A stretch of DNA of 7,314 nucleotides from Calditrichota bacterium (GCA_013152765.1 JAADFT010000233.1:1-7314), one strand, 5' to 3'; counted from the first letter of the stretch, positions 1-6,673 are shown. The notes: generated by a model from the sequence alone, not told the origin. A program made the numbers and translations.

Positions 1-2
1 TG

Positions 3-932
3 ACGACTGTTGGGCTTGGCGCCTGGGCAATCGGTGGCCCGTGGCAGTGGGGCTGGGGGCCCCAGGACGACCGCGACTCGATTGCTACGATTCAACGGGC
101 GCTGGATTTAGGCATCAACTGGATCGATACGGCCGCTGTGTACGGTCTCGGCCACAGCGAAGAAATCGTCGGCAAAGCGGTGGCGGGGCGACGGGATCAG
201 GTGATCATCGCCACCAAGTGCGGTCTGGTTTGGGACGCCCGGGGTAGAGTCTCGGGGCGGCTGAAGGCCTGGAGCGTTCGCCAGGAGCTCGAGGCGAGCT
301 TGCGTCGGCTTAATGTGGATGTGATTGACCTGTACCAGATTCACTGGCCCAACCCGGACGAGGACATCGAAGAGGCGTGGACCGAAATGGCCAGGGCCGT
401 GGAAGAGGGCAAAGTCCGGTACATTGGGGTTTCGAACTTCAGCGTGGAACAGATCAAGCGTGTGCAGAAAATCCATCCTGTGGCGTCGCTGCAACCTCCT
501 TACTCGATGCTGCGACGGGATGTGGAAACGGAACTCTTGCCCTTCTGCGCTGAAAATCAGATCGGAGTCGTCGCTTACTCGCCGATGGCAAGCGGATTGC
601 TGACGGGGAAATTTACCCGTGAAAGGCTCCAGCAGCTTCCACCCGACGACTGGCGCCGACGTAGCCCCGCGTTCAACGAGCCGGAGTTCAGCGCCAATCT
701 GGAGCTTGTCGAGAAGCTCAAGGAAATCGCGTCTCGCTTCGGGCGACCTGTGGCGCAGCTTGCAGTCGCCTGGGTCCTGCGGCGGCCGGAGGTCACCTCG
801 GCGATCGTCGGTGCTCGAAGGCCCGAACAGATCGAAGAAACAGCGCCAGCCGCCGACTGGGAGCTCCCTGAAGACGTGATGAACGAGATTGAGGAACTCC
901 TGCGAGCTCGGGCCAGCAAGCTCGGAAGCTGA
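3..932 (+). CDS. Aldo/keto reductase, 5' end cut off by the window
   Basis: Cytosolic NAD(P)H-dependent oxidoreductase of the aldo/keto reductase superfamily (TIM barrel), acting on a carbonyl substrate that cannot be named from sequence. The frame is open from base 3, before any start codon, and 309 residues are visible. Families of about 320 residues are usual, so roughly 10-20 N-terminal residues are missing. The catalytic tetrad is visible: Asp at 126-128 and Tyr at 141-143 in the segment NWIDTAAVYG, Lys at 216-218 in IATKCG, and His at 342-344 in YQIHWP. The segments KVRYIGVSNFS and VVAYSPMASGLLTGKF are also typical of the family, as is the C-terminal cofactor-binding stretch around AIVGARRPEQ. 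Overall it resembles the YhdN/IolS-like branch. It ends with TGA at 930-932 and faces the convergent gene at 1026-1583. The family call is firm; the substrate is unknown. Confidence 0.95.
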   Translation, partial: TTVGLGAWAIGGPWQWGWGPQDDRDSIATIQRALDLGINWIDTAAVYGLGHSEEIVGKAVAGRRDQVIIATKCGLVWDARGRVSGRLKAWSVRQELEASLRRLNVDVIDLYQIHWPNPDEDIEEAWTEMARAVEEGKVRYIGVSNFSVEQIKRVQKIHPVASLQPPYSMLRRDVETELLPFCAENQIGVVAYSPMASGLLTGKFTRERLQQLPPDDWRRRSPAFNEPEFSANLELVEKLKEIASRFGRPVAQLAVAWVLRRPEVTSAIVGARRPEQIEETAPAADWELPEDVMNEIEELLRARASKLGS

Positions 933-1030
933 TTTTGGAGTGCGGTAGCTTGCTACCGCTTGTGACTTTGGATTGCGACAACTTGCTGCCGCTTTTCTAC
1001 TCCTTAGTGAGGCTGCGGCAGCTTACTACC
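931..1030. repeat. Tandem 33-bp REP-like repeat cluster between convergent genes
   Basis: Two abutting 33-base units, 931-963 and 964-996, match at 26 of 33 positions. A third, degenerate copy at 1008-1030 shares the core tgcggcagcttactacc with two mismatches in 17 to the first unit. The cluster begins inside the stop codon of the aldo/keto reductase and ends over the last codons of the minus-strand gene, so it fills the whole convergent gap. The first unit contains a perfect inverted repeat. The arrangement resembles REP-type extragenic palindromes, which often sit between convergent genes and can act in transcription termination or mRNA 3'-end stability. The repeat structure is seen directly; its function is inferred. 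Confidence 0.7.
942..959. terminator. Perfect 8-bp hairpin in the first repeat unit, possible terminator
   Basis: gcggtagc and gctaccgc form a perfect inverted repeat separated by two bases (tt), starting ten bases after the aldo/keto reductase stop. The 3' side has only cttgtg rather than a clear T run, so this is not a textbook intrinsic terminator. The second unit keeps six of eight pairs; the third has largely lost the stem. It may serve convergent transcripts from both sides. Confidence 0.35.
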
Positions 1031-1583
1031 AGGTACCGAGGCGTTCCAGGAGCGAGCGGTACGGGCCGCTGTGGCGTTCAGGCCGGAAGTAAACGCGACG
1101 CATGTAGTCGAGGGCTCCGGATACGCGCTCGAACTCCTGGAAAAGCTGTTTGAAGAGTTCGCTTCCGGGAACCGAGAGGCTGCTGTCGAACTCGTACACT
1201 TCGTAGTAAGAACGTTCCCCCTCACGGGTGTACAAACTCATGACGCCGAGCTGCTCCACGTAATCTCGGAAGATGCCCGTCATGAACAGGGCAAAATCAC
1301 CCACGTGTTTGCGAATTTCACGCTCGCGAAACGGATCAAATCCTGGCTCGCCAACGTGGCCGGTTTCTTCGGCTTCGAGCAACATGTCGACGATTGTCGT
1401 AAGCCTGCGTCCGCGCAGGTCGCGAATTCGGTAGATGTTCTCCGTTCGTGCGAAACGAGTCAGCAGATCACTGACGTACTCGGCGATCTGGCGGGAACGC
1501 AGGCCCAGGTCCTCGAACGCGACCCCTGTCCACTTTCGGAAAAACCGGTAGAGACCCGTCTCGTTGCGGCGTTCCGGGACCAT
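1026..1583 (-). CDS. Unrecognised soluble protein of 185 aa
   Basis: I do not recognise this family. The frame opens at 1712, but I chose the ATG at 1583, giving MVPERRNETG at the N terminus. An AGGAGGTG-like ribosome binding site lies about ten bases upstream on the minus strand, and the residues before this ATG look like translated non-coding sequence. The protein is charged, rich in Arg, Glu and Phe, without cysteine, signal peptide or membrane segment, and looks largely helical. The central stretch RKHVGDFALFMTGIFRDYVE would be a good search seed. The last part (GALDYMRRVYFRPERHSGPYRSL) is aromatic and basic. It converges on the aldo/keto reductase and diverges from the prenyltransferase operon, so it is probably transcribed alone. 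The third repeat copy overlaps its last codons and stop. That the gene is real is likely, from the binding site and protein-like composition; its function is unknown. Confidence 0.75.
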   Translation of the reverse strand: MVPERRNETGLYRFFRKWTGVAFEDLGLRSRQIAEYVSDLLTRFARTENIYRIRDLRGRRLTTIVDMLLEAEETGHVGEPGFDPFREREIRKHVGDFALFMTGIFRDYVEQLGVMSLYTREGERSYYEVYEFDSSLSVPGSELFKQLFQEFERVSGALDYMRRVYFRPERHSGPYRSLLERLGTW

Positions 1584-1778
1584 GTTGCAAACCACCTCCT
1601 CATCCGTTGCTGGATCAGGGTTCGTCGAGCATTCCAGCCAAGCTGTCGTCTCAGCAAATTTTACGACATTCGTCGAACCTCGGATCCGTGAAGGCCGAGC
1701 ATTGCGCCACATCCCGGTTGGAGCAATCCTGCATCTGGTGGCTCACACTGGATCCGTGCGAGTGGTCCCAGGCGGGGG

Positions 1779-1807
1779 TTGCGTATCTCATTTGAAATTT
1801 GTATTTT
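1779..1807 (+). promoter_or_regulatory. Weak sigma70-type promoter candidate upstream of the prenyltransferase operon
   Basis: TTGCGT at 1779-1784 and TATTTT at 1802-1807 are separated by exactly 17 bases, 55 bases before the TTG start at 1863. The -35 box matches three of six consensus positions and the -10 box four of six, in a locally AT-rich patch. The placement in the divergent gap is right, but the match is weak. The rest of 1584-1862 shows no gene I can support. Confidence 0.3.
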
Positions 1808-1847
1808 CCGCTGCCTGAAAGGCTGCCAGGACAAGTTTGGATTAGCG

Positions 1848-1854
1848 AGGAGGG
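1848..1854 (+). promoter_or_regulatory. Strong ribosome binding site that fixes a TTG start
   Basis: AGGAGGG lies eight bases before the TTG at 1863. It supports that codon over the upstream in-frame ATG at 1779, which has no comparable site and would add 28 residues unlike the family's N terminus. Confidence 0.7.
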
Positions 1855-1862
1855 TAAGGGAT

Positions 1863-3209
1863 TTGAGCGGGAAACTGGACGGAACACTGAAGGAACTGCT
1901 CGACAACTCGAAAACCTTGACGTTGGCCTCGGGGACCGGCGCGGAAAGCTGGTCCGCCAGGATGTACTTCGTTGGTGACGAAGATGCCCTGTGGGTTGCT
2001 CTCAAACCGGAGGCGCGGTCACTGGCGAACATCCGCAAACACCCGGAGCGAGTGACGTTCACGATTGACCGCGGCACGCCGGACGTGTTTGCTCAGGGTG
2101 AGGGGCGGGCCATCGTCTGGGGCCCGGTCGACGAGTACCCGGACATCAAAGCTGCTCTGGTAGCAAAGAACCCGGAGATGAAAGCGTTCCTGGATGCGAT
2201 CCCCGGGGTTGTTTTGGTCAAGATCGTGCCTGAGAAATTCTACGTGACGGACCACCGCGAGGGAATCTCCCCACGTCGCGAGGTCGTGACCGAGGCAGGA
2301 AGCAAACGCCTGCCCCAGAGCAAGTACTGGATCCAGGTGATGCGCTTCTTTAGCCTAAGCTTCACGACGTTAGCGGGCTTGATCGGCGCGGGTTTCGCGC
2401 TGACGTTCCCGGGCCACGTGAACTGGGAGCTCCTGCCGCTGGTACTCGTCGGTGCGTTTCTGCTTCACGTTGGTACCAACCTGACCAGTGAATACTTCGA
2501 TTTCGCCCACGGCGTCGATCGCCACGACACATTCGGCGGTACCAAGCTGCTGGTCGAAGGCTACCTGCCGCCGCGCAAAGTGCTGTGGGCGGGCGTTGCA
2601 GCTTTTGCGGCAGGATCGCTGATCGGTTTCTACCTGACGATTCGCATCGACTGGGTCATCCTGCTCCTCGGTGGAATCGGTGTGGTTGCCGGTTACTTCT
2701 ACGGTGGGCGTCCACTCGGCTTCAAGTACCGTGGCCTGGGCGAGTTCATGGTTTTTCTCACTTTCGGCCCGCTGATGGTGCTGGGCTCGTACTACGTGCT
2801 GACCGAACACTTTAGCTGGAACGTCCTGCTGGCCTCTGTGCCGATCGGTCTTTTGATTACCGCTGTTCTGTACGCCAACAACACACGCGACATTCTGAAC
2901 GACGCGAAAGCGGCCGTGAGAACTGCGCCGATGAGCCTGGGGCTTGAGCGGGCGAAGGTCCCCTACCTGTTTCTGGTGTTGGGGGCTTACGTTGTCACGG
3001 TGCTGGCAGTGCTTCTCGGGCTCTTCCCGCCGGTTACCCTGGCGGTGTTGATCACGCTGCCCACAGCCCTGAAGAACGTGAAGCTGTTCAGGAAGATCCA
3101 GGCGTTCAATTCTCCTGAGCTCCTGACCATGGACCTGCGGACGGCGCAGCTCGTGACACAGTTCGGTGTCGTCTTTGCACTGGCCCTGGTTGTTGAAAAG
3201 CTGATCTGA
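1863..3209 (+). CDS. PPOX-like split-barrel domain fused to UbiA/MenA-like prenyltransferase
   Basis: A 448-residue two-domain protein. Residues about 1-125 look like a pyridoxamine 5'-phosphate oxidase-type FMN-binding split barrel: a TLTLASG strand, SWSARMYFV, the ALWVALKP strand, SLANIRKHPERVTFTID, GEGRAIV, and the closing VVLVKIVPEKFYV. From about residue 155 on it is a polytopic UbiA-superfamily prenyltransferase. The first Asp-rich motif spans residues 206-219, NLTSEYFDFAHGVD, with E210, D213 and D219. The second spans 339-347, NNTRDILND, with R342, D343 and D347. This layout is closest to MenA, which prenylates 1,4-dihydroxy-2-naphthoate in menaquinone synthesis, and Glu replaces the usual first Asp. 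About eight or nine hydrophobic helices follow the soluble part. Start is TTG, set by AGGAGGG at 1848-1854. It is the first gene of the plus-strand cluster, 13 bases before the protease gene. The family assignment of both domains is strong; the acceptor substrate and any link of flavin chemistry to prenylation are inference. Confidence 0.88.
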   Translation: MSGKLDGTLKELLDNSKTLTLASGTGAESWSARMYFVGDEDALWVALKPEARSLANIRKHPERVTFTIDRGTPDVFAQGEGRAIVWGPVDEYPDIKAALVAKNPEMKAFLDAIPGVVLVKIVPEKFYVTDHREGISPRREVVTEAGSKRLPQSKYWIQVMRFFSLSFTTLAGLIGAGFALTFPGHVNWELLPLVLVGAFLLHVGTNLTSEYFDFAHGVDRHDTFGGTKLLVEGYLPPRKVLWAGVAAFAAGSLIGFYLTIRIDWVILLLGGIGVVAGYFYGGRPLGFKYRGLGEFMVFLTFGPLMVLGSYYVLTEHFSWNVLLASVPIGLLITAVLYANNTRDILNDAKAAVRTAPMSLGLERAKVPYLFLVLGAYVVTVLAVLLGLFPPVTLAVLITLPTALKNVKLFRKIQAFNSPELLTMDLRTAQLVTQFGVVFALALVVEKLI

Positions 3210-3222
3210 TCCAGCAACTGGC

Positions 3223-3861
3223 ATGAACCGCTGCGACAAAGGAGCGATCGCCAGGCTTGCTCTGCCGCTGGCGGTCGCTTTTGTTTTGTGGGGGATCATG
3301 TTTGGCCTGCGTTGGGGTAACTTCTGGCTGCTGATGAGCATTTCGGCGGGCGCTTTGGCTCTGTGGGCTGCCGTGTGGGACCGCGCTCGTTTGTCCAAGC
3401 TGCTATTTTGGCGGTGGCGCTGGTTTCCAACCGGGTTTGCTCTGGCGGCGCTTTTGTACGGCGTGTTCTGGCTTGGCAACTGGGTGGCGGGCCGTGTGTT
3501 CCCTTTCGCCCACTCGCAGGTCACGGCCATCTACGGGATCAAGAGCACAACAGACGCCCGGCTGATCGCACTGGCGCTTGTTTTCTTGATTGGACCAGCC
3601 GAAGAAATCTTTTGGAGGGGGTTTGTACAGAAGCAGCTCGAGCGCTGCTGGTTGGGACGCTGGGAAGCGGTTGTGGTTGGAGCGTTGATTTACGCCGCGG
3701 TGCATGTGTGGTCCGGTAACATGATGCTCGTTGGCGCTGCTTTGACGGCGGGGCTGTTCTGGGGTAGCGTCTTGGCGGCGACGGAGAATTTGTGGCCCGG
3801 GATCCTCTCGCATGCCCTCTGGGATGTGGCCGTTTTTCTGCTCTGGCCGATTGGGGGCTAA
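3223..3861 (+). CDS. CPBP-family intramembrane metalloprotease
   Basis: A 212-residue membrane protein of the CPBP (CAAX protease and bacteriocin-processing, Abi) family. The predicted glutamate-type intramembrane protease motifs are all present: E127-E128 and R132 in EEIFWR, H161 in YAAVHVWSG, and H197-D201 in SHALWD. About six hydrophobic segments are visible, with the catalytic motifs in the C-terminal half as usual. Family members process prenylated proteins (Rce1), bacteriocins or regulators; the bacterial substrate here cannot be told. The ATG at 3223 lies 13 bases after the prenyltransferase stop with no good ribosome binding site, so translational coupling is plausible. A stretch aaaggag at 3238-3244 has no usable ATG, GTG or TTG close behind it in frame, so I keep 3223. 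Pairing with a prenyltransferase invites a lipid-linked substrate idea, but that UbiA type makes quinones rather than prenylated proteins. Confidence 0.88.
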   Translation: MNRCDKGAIARLALPLAVAFVLWGIMFGLRWGNFWLLMSISAGALALWAAVWDRARLSKLLFWRWRWFPTGFALAALLYGVFWLGNWVAGRVFPFAHSQVTAIYGIKSTTDARLIALALVFLIGPAEEIFWRGFVQKQLERCWLGRWEAVVVGALIYAAVHVWSGNMMLVGAALTAGLFWGSVLAATENLWPGILSHALWDVAVFLLWPIGG

Positions 3862-3926
3862 ACGACGCACGAAATTGCCCGGTTTTCTGCTGAGATGATG
3901 CCGACGATGGAAGGGTACAGCGAAAA

Positions 3927-4781
3927 ATGATGAGTGCGGCACGAGCCGGCGGGCTGTGGAGGTACTACCTCGCACGCCTCAAGGCCTCTGAGTATGTTTT
4001 CATGATTTTGGTGGCGACGGTGATCGGCCTGGGCGGAGGGCTGACGGCGGTGGCCCTGCGCTACCTGATCGGCTTCTTCCAGTGGGTGTCTTTTGGGTCC
4101 TGGAGCAACCTGCTTGAGGCTGCCCACCGCATCCCCTGGTATCTGCTCATCTTCATTCCGGCCATCGGTGGTCTGATCGTGGGACCGATGGTCTACCGAA
4201 TTGCCACGGAGGCCCGCGGCCACGGCGTGCCCGAGGTGATGGAGGCCGTAGCCGTACACGGGGGCGTGATTCGCCCGAGAGTGGTTCTGATCAAGGCGCT
4301 TGCTTCCGCCGTCTGCATTGGTACGGGCGGCTCGACAGGGCGTGAGGGGCCGATTGTGCAAATCGGCTCGGCGCTGGGCTCGTCCATCGGACAGGGGTTG
4401 AAGGTGTCGGCGCGCCGATTGCGCACCATGGTCGGGTGTGGCGCGGCTGCTGGCATCGCTGGCGCCTTCAACGCGCCGATCGCCGGTGCCCTCTTTGCTG
4501 TAGAAATCATCCTGGGTGACTTCGGTGTACCGCAGTTCAGCCCGATCGTGATCTCGTCGGTTGTCGCTACGGTGGTCTCGCGCTATTTTCTGGGCGACAT
4601 GCCCGCTTTCATTGTGCCTCGTTACGAACTTGTCAGCGGGTTCGAACTTGTTCCGTACGCTTTGCTTGGCCTGGTGGCCGCTTTCGTTGGAGTCGGCTTC
4701 ACGACGCTGCTGTACCGGGTAGAAGATGTGTTCGATTCGCTGCGGGTTCCGGACATCACCAAACCTGCCATCGGGGGCTGA
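3927..4781 (+). CDS. ClC chloride channel/transporter, N-terminal part of a frame-broken gene
   Basis: The first 284 residues of a ClC-family anion channel or anion/proton antiporter in the cytoplasmic membrane. Selectivity-filter motifs are clear: GHGVPE at residues 98-103, GREGP at 138-142 with the gating glutamate E140, and FNAPIAG at 181-187. E193 matches E202 of the E. coli protein. The next residue is Ile194 where the E. coli antiporter has the internal proton glutamate E203, which is more channel-like. The frame ends at TGA 4779-4781 in the middle of the conserved segment KPAIGG-LIVGILAL. The protein continues without a gap in the -1 frame from 4778. The ATG at 3927 is preceded by GGAAGGG at 3909-3915, 11 bases away; a second ATG follows at 3930. 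Either a one-base loss in the G run at 4773-4777 or recoding explains the break. On its own this half lacks the second half of the pore. Confidence 0.9.
   Translation: MMSAARAGGLWRYYLARLKASEYVFMILVATVIGLGGGLTAVALRYLIGFFQWVSFGSWSNLLEAAHRIPWYLLIFIPAIGGLIVGPMVYRIATEARGHGVPEVMEAVAVHGGVIRPRVVLIKALASAVCIGTGGSTGREGPIVQIGSALGSSIGQGLKVSARRLRTMVGCGAAAGIAGAFNAPIAGALFAVEIILGDFGVPQFSPIVISSVVATVVSRYFLGDMPAFIVPRYELVSGFELVPYALLGLVAAFVGVGFTTLLYRVEDVFDSLRVPDITKPAIGG
4773..4777 (+). other. Frameshift site: G5 run in the ClC gene
   Basis: In the upper frame the sequence reads atc ggg ggc tga. With six instead of five G residues it would read atc ggg ggg ctg att gtt, restoring the conserved Ile-Gly-Gly-Leu-Ile-Val and a 677-residue protein. 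The slip needed is -1. There is no canonical X-XXY-YYZ slippery heptamer and no obvious downstream stem-loop, so a one-base indel or sequencing error is the simpler reading. Confidence 0.8.
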
Positions 4782-5959
4782 TTGTTGGCATCCTGGCGCT
4801 GGGATTCCCGCACATTTTGGGTGTCGGGTACGAGACGATCGACATGGCTCTGGCCGGAAGGGGTGTTTGGTACCTGCTTCTGGCACTGATCCTGCTGAAA
4901 CTCTTCGCTACGTCCGTCACGTTGGGCTCGGGCGGCTCGGGCGGCATTTTTGCGCCGTCGCTCTTTCTGGGGGCGATGACCGGCGGCCTGCTCGGTACGC
5001 TGGTGCACCATCTGTTCCCATCCGTCACAGCGGGACCCGGTGCCTACGCCCTGGTGGGCATGGGTGCCGTTGTGGCTGCTACCACGCACGCGCCTCTTAC
5101 AGCCATGATCATCATTTTCGAGATGACCGGCGATTACAAGATCATCCCGTCCGTGATGGCGGCGTGCGTGATCGCCGTTCTTCTTGCCACTCGTCTTAAG
5201 CGAACGTCGATTTACACGGAAAAGCTGGTCCGCAGGGGAATTGAGCTTTTCCAGCCGCTGGAGTTCAACGTACTACGGCGGCTGAGCGTGAAGTCCGTGC
5301 TCACGCGGGACCCGGTGGTTGTGAACGAGCAGACACCGTTTCGGAAGCTTGTGGATCTGGCGGTGAATTCCCCCCGGTCTGAGTTCTTTGTGGTGCGAGA
5401 CAAGAAAGAGTATTTGGGCACCATTTCTGTGCACCAGCTTCGGCAGGTGATTCTGGACAAAGAGTGGCTGGACGAGCTCATCATTGCCCGGGATCTCGCC
5501 GACCCCACTTACCCGTCGTTGCGGCCAGACGACAACCTGGACATGGCCATGCGGCTCTTTGCGCGCGAGAACGTGGAAGAATTGCCGGTGCTGGACCAGG
5601 GACGTCTGGTCGGCTCGGTGCGGAAATCGGACGTGCTCGAGGTCTACAACCGGGAACTCATGCGGCGTGATCTTTCCAGCGGGATGCACGGCGCCCTGTC
5701 CTGGGTGCAACGCACCAAGACGGTGAACCTGGGTGAAGGGTACGTCCTGGCCGAGGTAGAAGCTCCACCACATTTTGCCGGAAAGACGCTGCGGGAGCTT
5801 AACGTGCGCGCCAACTACGGTGTGGAGGTTATTTTGATCCGAAAGTCGAGTTCTGGTAGCAACAACACTGTGGTGCCGTCGCCGGACTACCGCATCGAGC
5901 TGGGCGACACACTGCTGGTTGCTGGGACGAGCGAACAGGTGCAGCGGTTAATGGAATGA
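4778..5959 (+). CDS. ClC chloride channel/transporter, C-terminal pore half with CBS pair and TrkA-C domain
   Basis: The continuation of the ClC gene in the -1 frame, 393 residues, numbered 285-677 if joined. It holds the second pore motif GSGGSGGIFAPSLFLGA at 334-350, the helix THAPLTAMIIIFEMT, and Tyr430 in SIYTEKL, matching the filter tyrosine of E. coli ClC. Two CBS repeats follow, roughly 453-510 and 523-577, which in this family usually bind adenine nucleotides and regulate gating. A TrkA-C/RCK-C-like domain spans about 599-677 (AEVEAPPHFAGKTLRELNV, then IELGDTLLVAG). There is no credible independent start: the first TTG near 4817 and the first ATG have no ribosome binding site, so this part depends on the frame being restored. 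The stop TGA at 5957-5959 overlaps the ATG of the next gene as ATGA. ClC with CBS and TrkA-C is a known bacterial architecture. Confidence 0.88.
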   Translation: MIVGILALGFPHILGVGYETIDMALAGRGVWYLLLALILLKLFATSVTLGSGGSGGIFAPSLFLGAMTGGLLGTLVHHLFPSVTAGPGAYALVGMGAVVAATTHAPLTAMIIIFEMTGDYKIIPSVMAACVIAVLLATRLKRTSIYTEKLVRRGIELFQPLEFNVLRRLSVKSVLTRDPVVVNEQTPFRKLVDLAVNSPRSEFFVVRDKKEYLGTISVHQLRQVILDKEWLDELIIARDLADPTYPSLRPDDNLDMAMRLFARENVEELPVLDQGRLVGSVRKSDVLEVYNRELMRRDLSSGMHGALSWVQRTKTVNLGEGYVLAEVEAPPHFAGKTLRELNVRANYGVEVILIRKSSSGSNNTVVPSPDYRIELGDTLLVAGTSEQVQRLME

Positions 5960-6468
5960 ACGACACGGATTTTCACTTCGACCCGGTTGTGTTTCAGCCG
6001 ATCGGCGTAATTCGGACTCCGTACAAAGAAAGCGCTCCCTACCAGCCAATCGACGGGGATGAAGGGGATTTCCGCCTCGTGCTGGATCCAATCTACGAGC
6101 AGGGGCTGAAGGGGCTGGAAACGTTCCGGTACATCACGGTGCTCTACTACCTCCATCGCGTGGAAGGCGATGTCGAGCTGATCGTTCGTCCTCCGTGGGC
6201 AGGGGGTGTTGCTGTCGGTGTTTTTGCCAGCCGTGCGCCGAACCGACCGAATCCGCTGGGGCTTTCGGTAGTCCGTTTGCTCGGCGTTGAAGGGAATGTA
6301 GTTCGGGTTTCCGGTCTGGATGTGTACGACGGCACCCCGCTTCTGGACATCAAGCCGTACGTGCGCGAGCTCGATTCCAAGGCCGACGCGAACTACGGCT
6401 GGGTGGAGCAGTTTGAGGACCGTGAACATCTGATCCTGCACATCAAGGGGATTCCTCACGAACACTGA
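5956..6468 (+). CDS. trmO: TrmO-type tRNA (t6A37-N6)-methyltransferase, short form
   Basis: A 170-residue cytosolic protein of the TrmO/TsaA (UPF0066, formerly YaeB) family, which uses S-adenosylmethionine to methylate N6-threonylcarbamoyladenosine at position 37 of certain tRNAs, giving m6t6A. Hallmarks are the N-terminal FQPIGVIRTPY at residues 13-23, the cofactor and catalytic signature RAPNRPNPLG at 93-102, and DGTPLLDIKPYV at 125-136. It is shorter than the 235-residue E. coli enzyme and appears to hold only the beta-barrel core without the C-terminal domain, as in other short members. The ATG overlaps the ClC stop by four bases (ATGA) with no strong binding site, so translational coupling to the ClC gene is likely. 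Then the ClC frame break would also reduce its expression if it were real. The family call is strong; which tRNA is modified is not visible. Confidence 0.92.
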   Translation: MNDTDFHFDPVVFQPIGVIRTPYKESAPYQPIDGDEGDFRLVLDPIYEQGLKGLETFRYITVLYYLHRVEGDVELIVRPPWAGGVAVGVFASRAPNRPNPLGLSVVRLLGVEGNVVRVSGLDVYDGTPLLDIKPYVRELDSKADANYGWVEQFEDREHLILHIKGIPHEH

Positions 6469-6514
6469 AGCAGCGGGGAAGGGGCGGCATCTTGGAACGG
6501 AGTGCTTACCGGGG

Positions 6515-6546
6515 GCCAGCGAATCTGGGCGAGCCGGCTCGCTGGC
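6515..6546. terminator. Hairpin with nested 14-bp palindrome between convergent genes
   Basis: gccagcga at 6515-6522 pairs perfectly with tcgctggc at 6539-6546 across a 16-base loop. The 3' half also forms a perfect 14-base palindrome, gcgagccggctcgc, at 6529-6542, so two folds compete for the same bases. It lies 46 bases after the trmO stop and upstream (by plus coordinates) of the convergent membrane gene. No T run follows, so a factor-independent terminator is possible but not typical. The rest of 6469-6673 shows nothing else I can name. Confidence 0.4.
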
Positions 6547-6673
6547 GTTCAGTCTGTCGGAACCGAGTGTGCTTCTTCCCTCGTACCTAAGGCGTAAGCA
6601 GCAACTAAGTTTTCTCGCTTGTTGTGGGATGGTTCAGAACAGCGGATGAACTGCGCGGTCGCCAGCGCTTTCC

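Noticed and set aside
1621..1676. Direct repeat ttcgtcga at 1621-1628 and 1669-1676, the second with a small inverted repeat around it
   Set aside because: Only eight bases, two copies, and no spacing or consensus that I can tie to a known regulator.
1584..1712. N-terminal extension of the minus-strand 185-residue protein up to the ATG at 1712
   Set aside because: The ribosome binding site fits the ATG at 1583, and the extension resembles translated intergenic sequence.
2370..3530. Long minus-strand open frame of 386 codons opposite the prenyltransferase and protease genes
   Set aside because: It is antisense to two well-supported genes, rich in Gln, Arg and His, with no recognisable motif. 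It looks like a by-product of codon bias on the coding strand.
3895..3930. Eleven-codon open frame (MMPTMEGYSEK) whose stop overlaps the ClC start, a possible leader peptide
   Set aside because: It has no ribosome binding site and nothing in its residues suggests attenuation; an overlap this short is easily chance.
4770..4785. Programmed -1 ribosomal frameshift in the ClC gene
   Set aside because: No X-XXY-YYZ heptamer and no clear downstream structure; known ClC genes do not use recoding to my knowledge, so a one-base indel is favoured.
3858..4886. Long minus-strand open frame of 342 codons opposite the ClC gene
   Set aside because: Low-complexity polar composition and complete overlap with conserved ClC motifs on the other strand mark it as a shadow frame.
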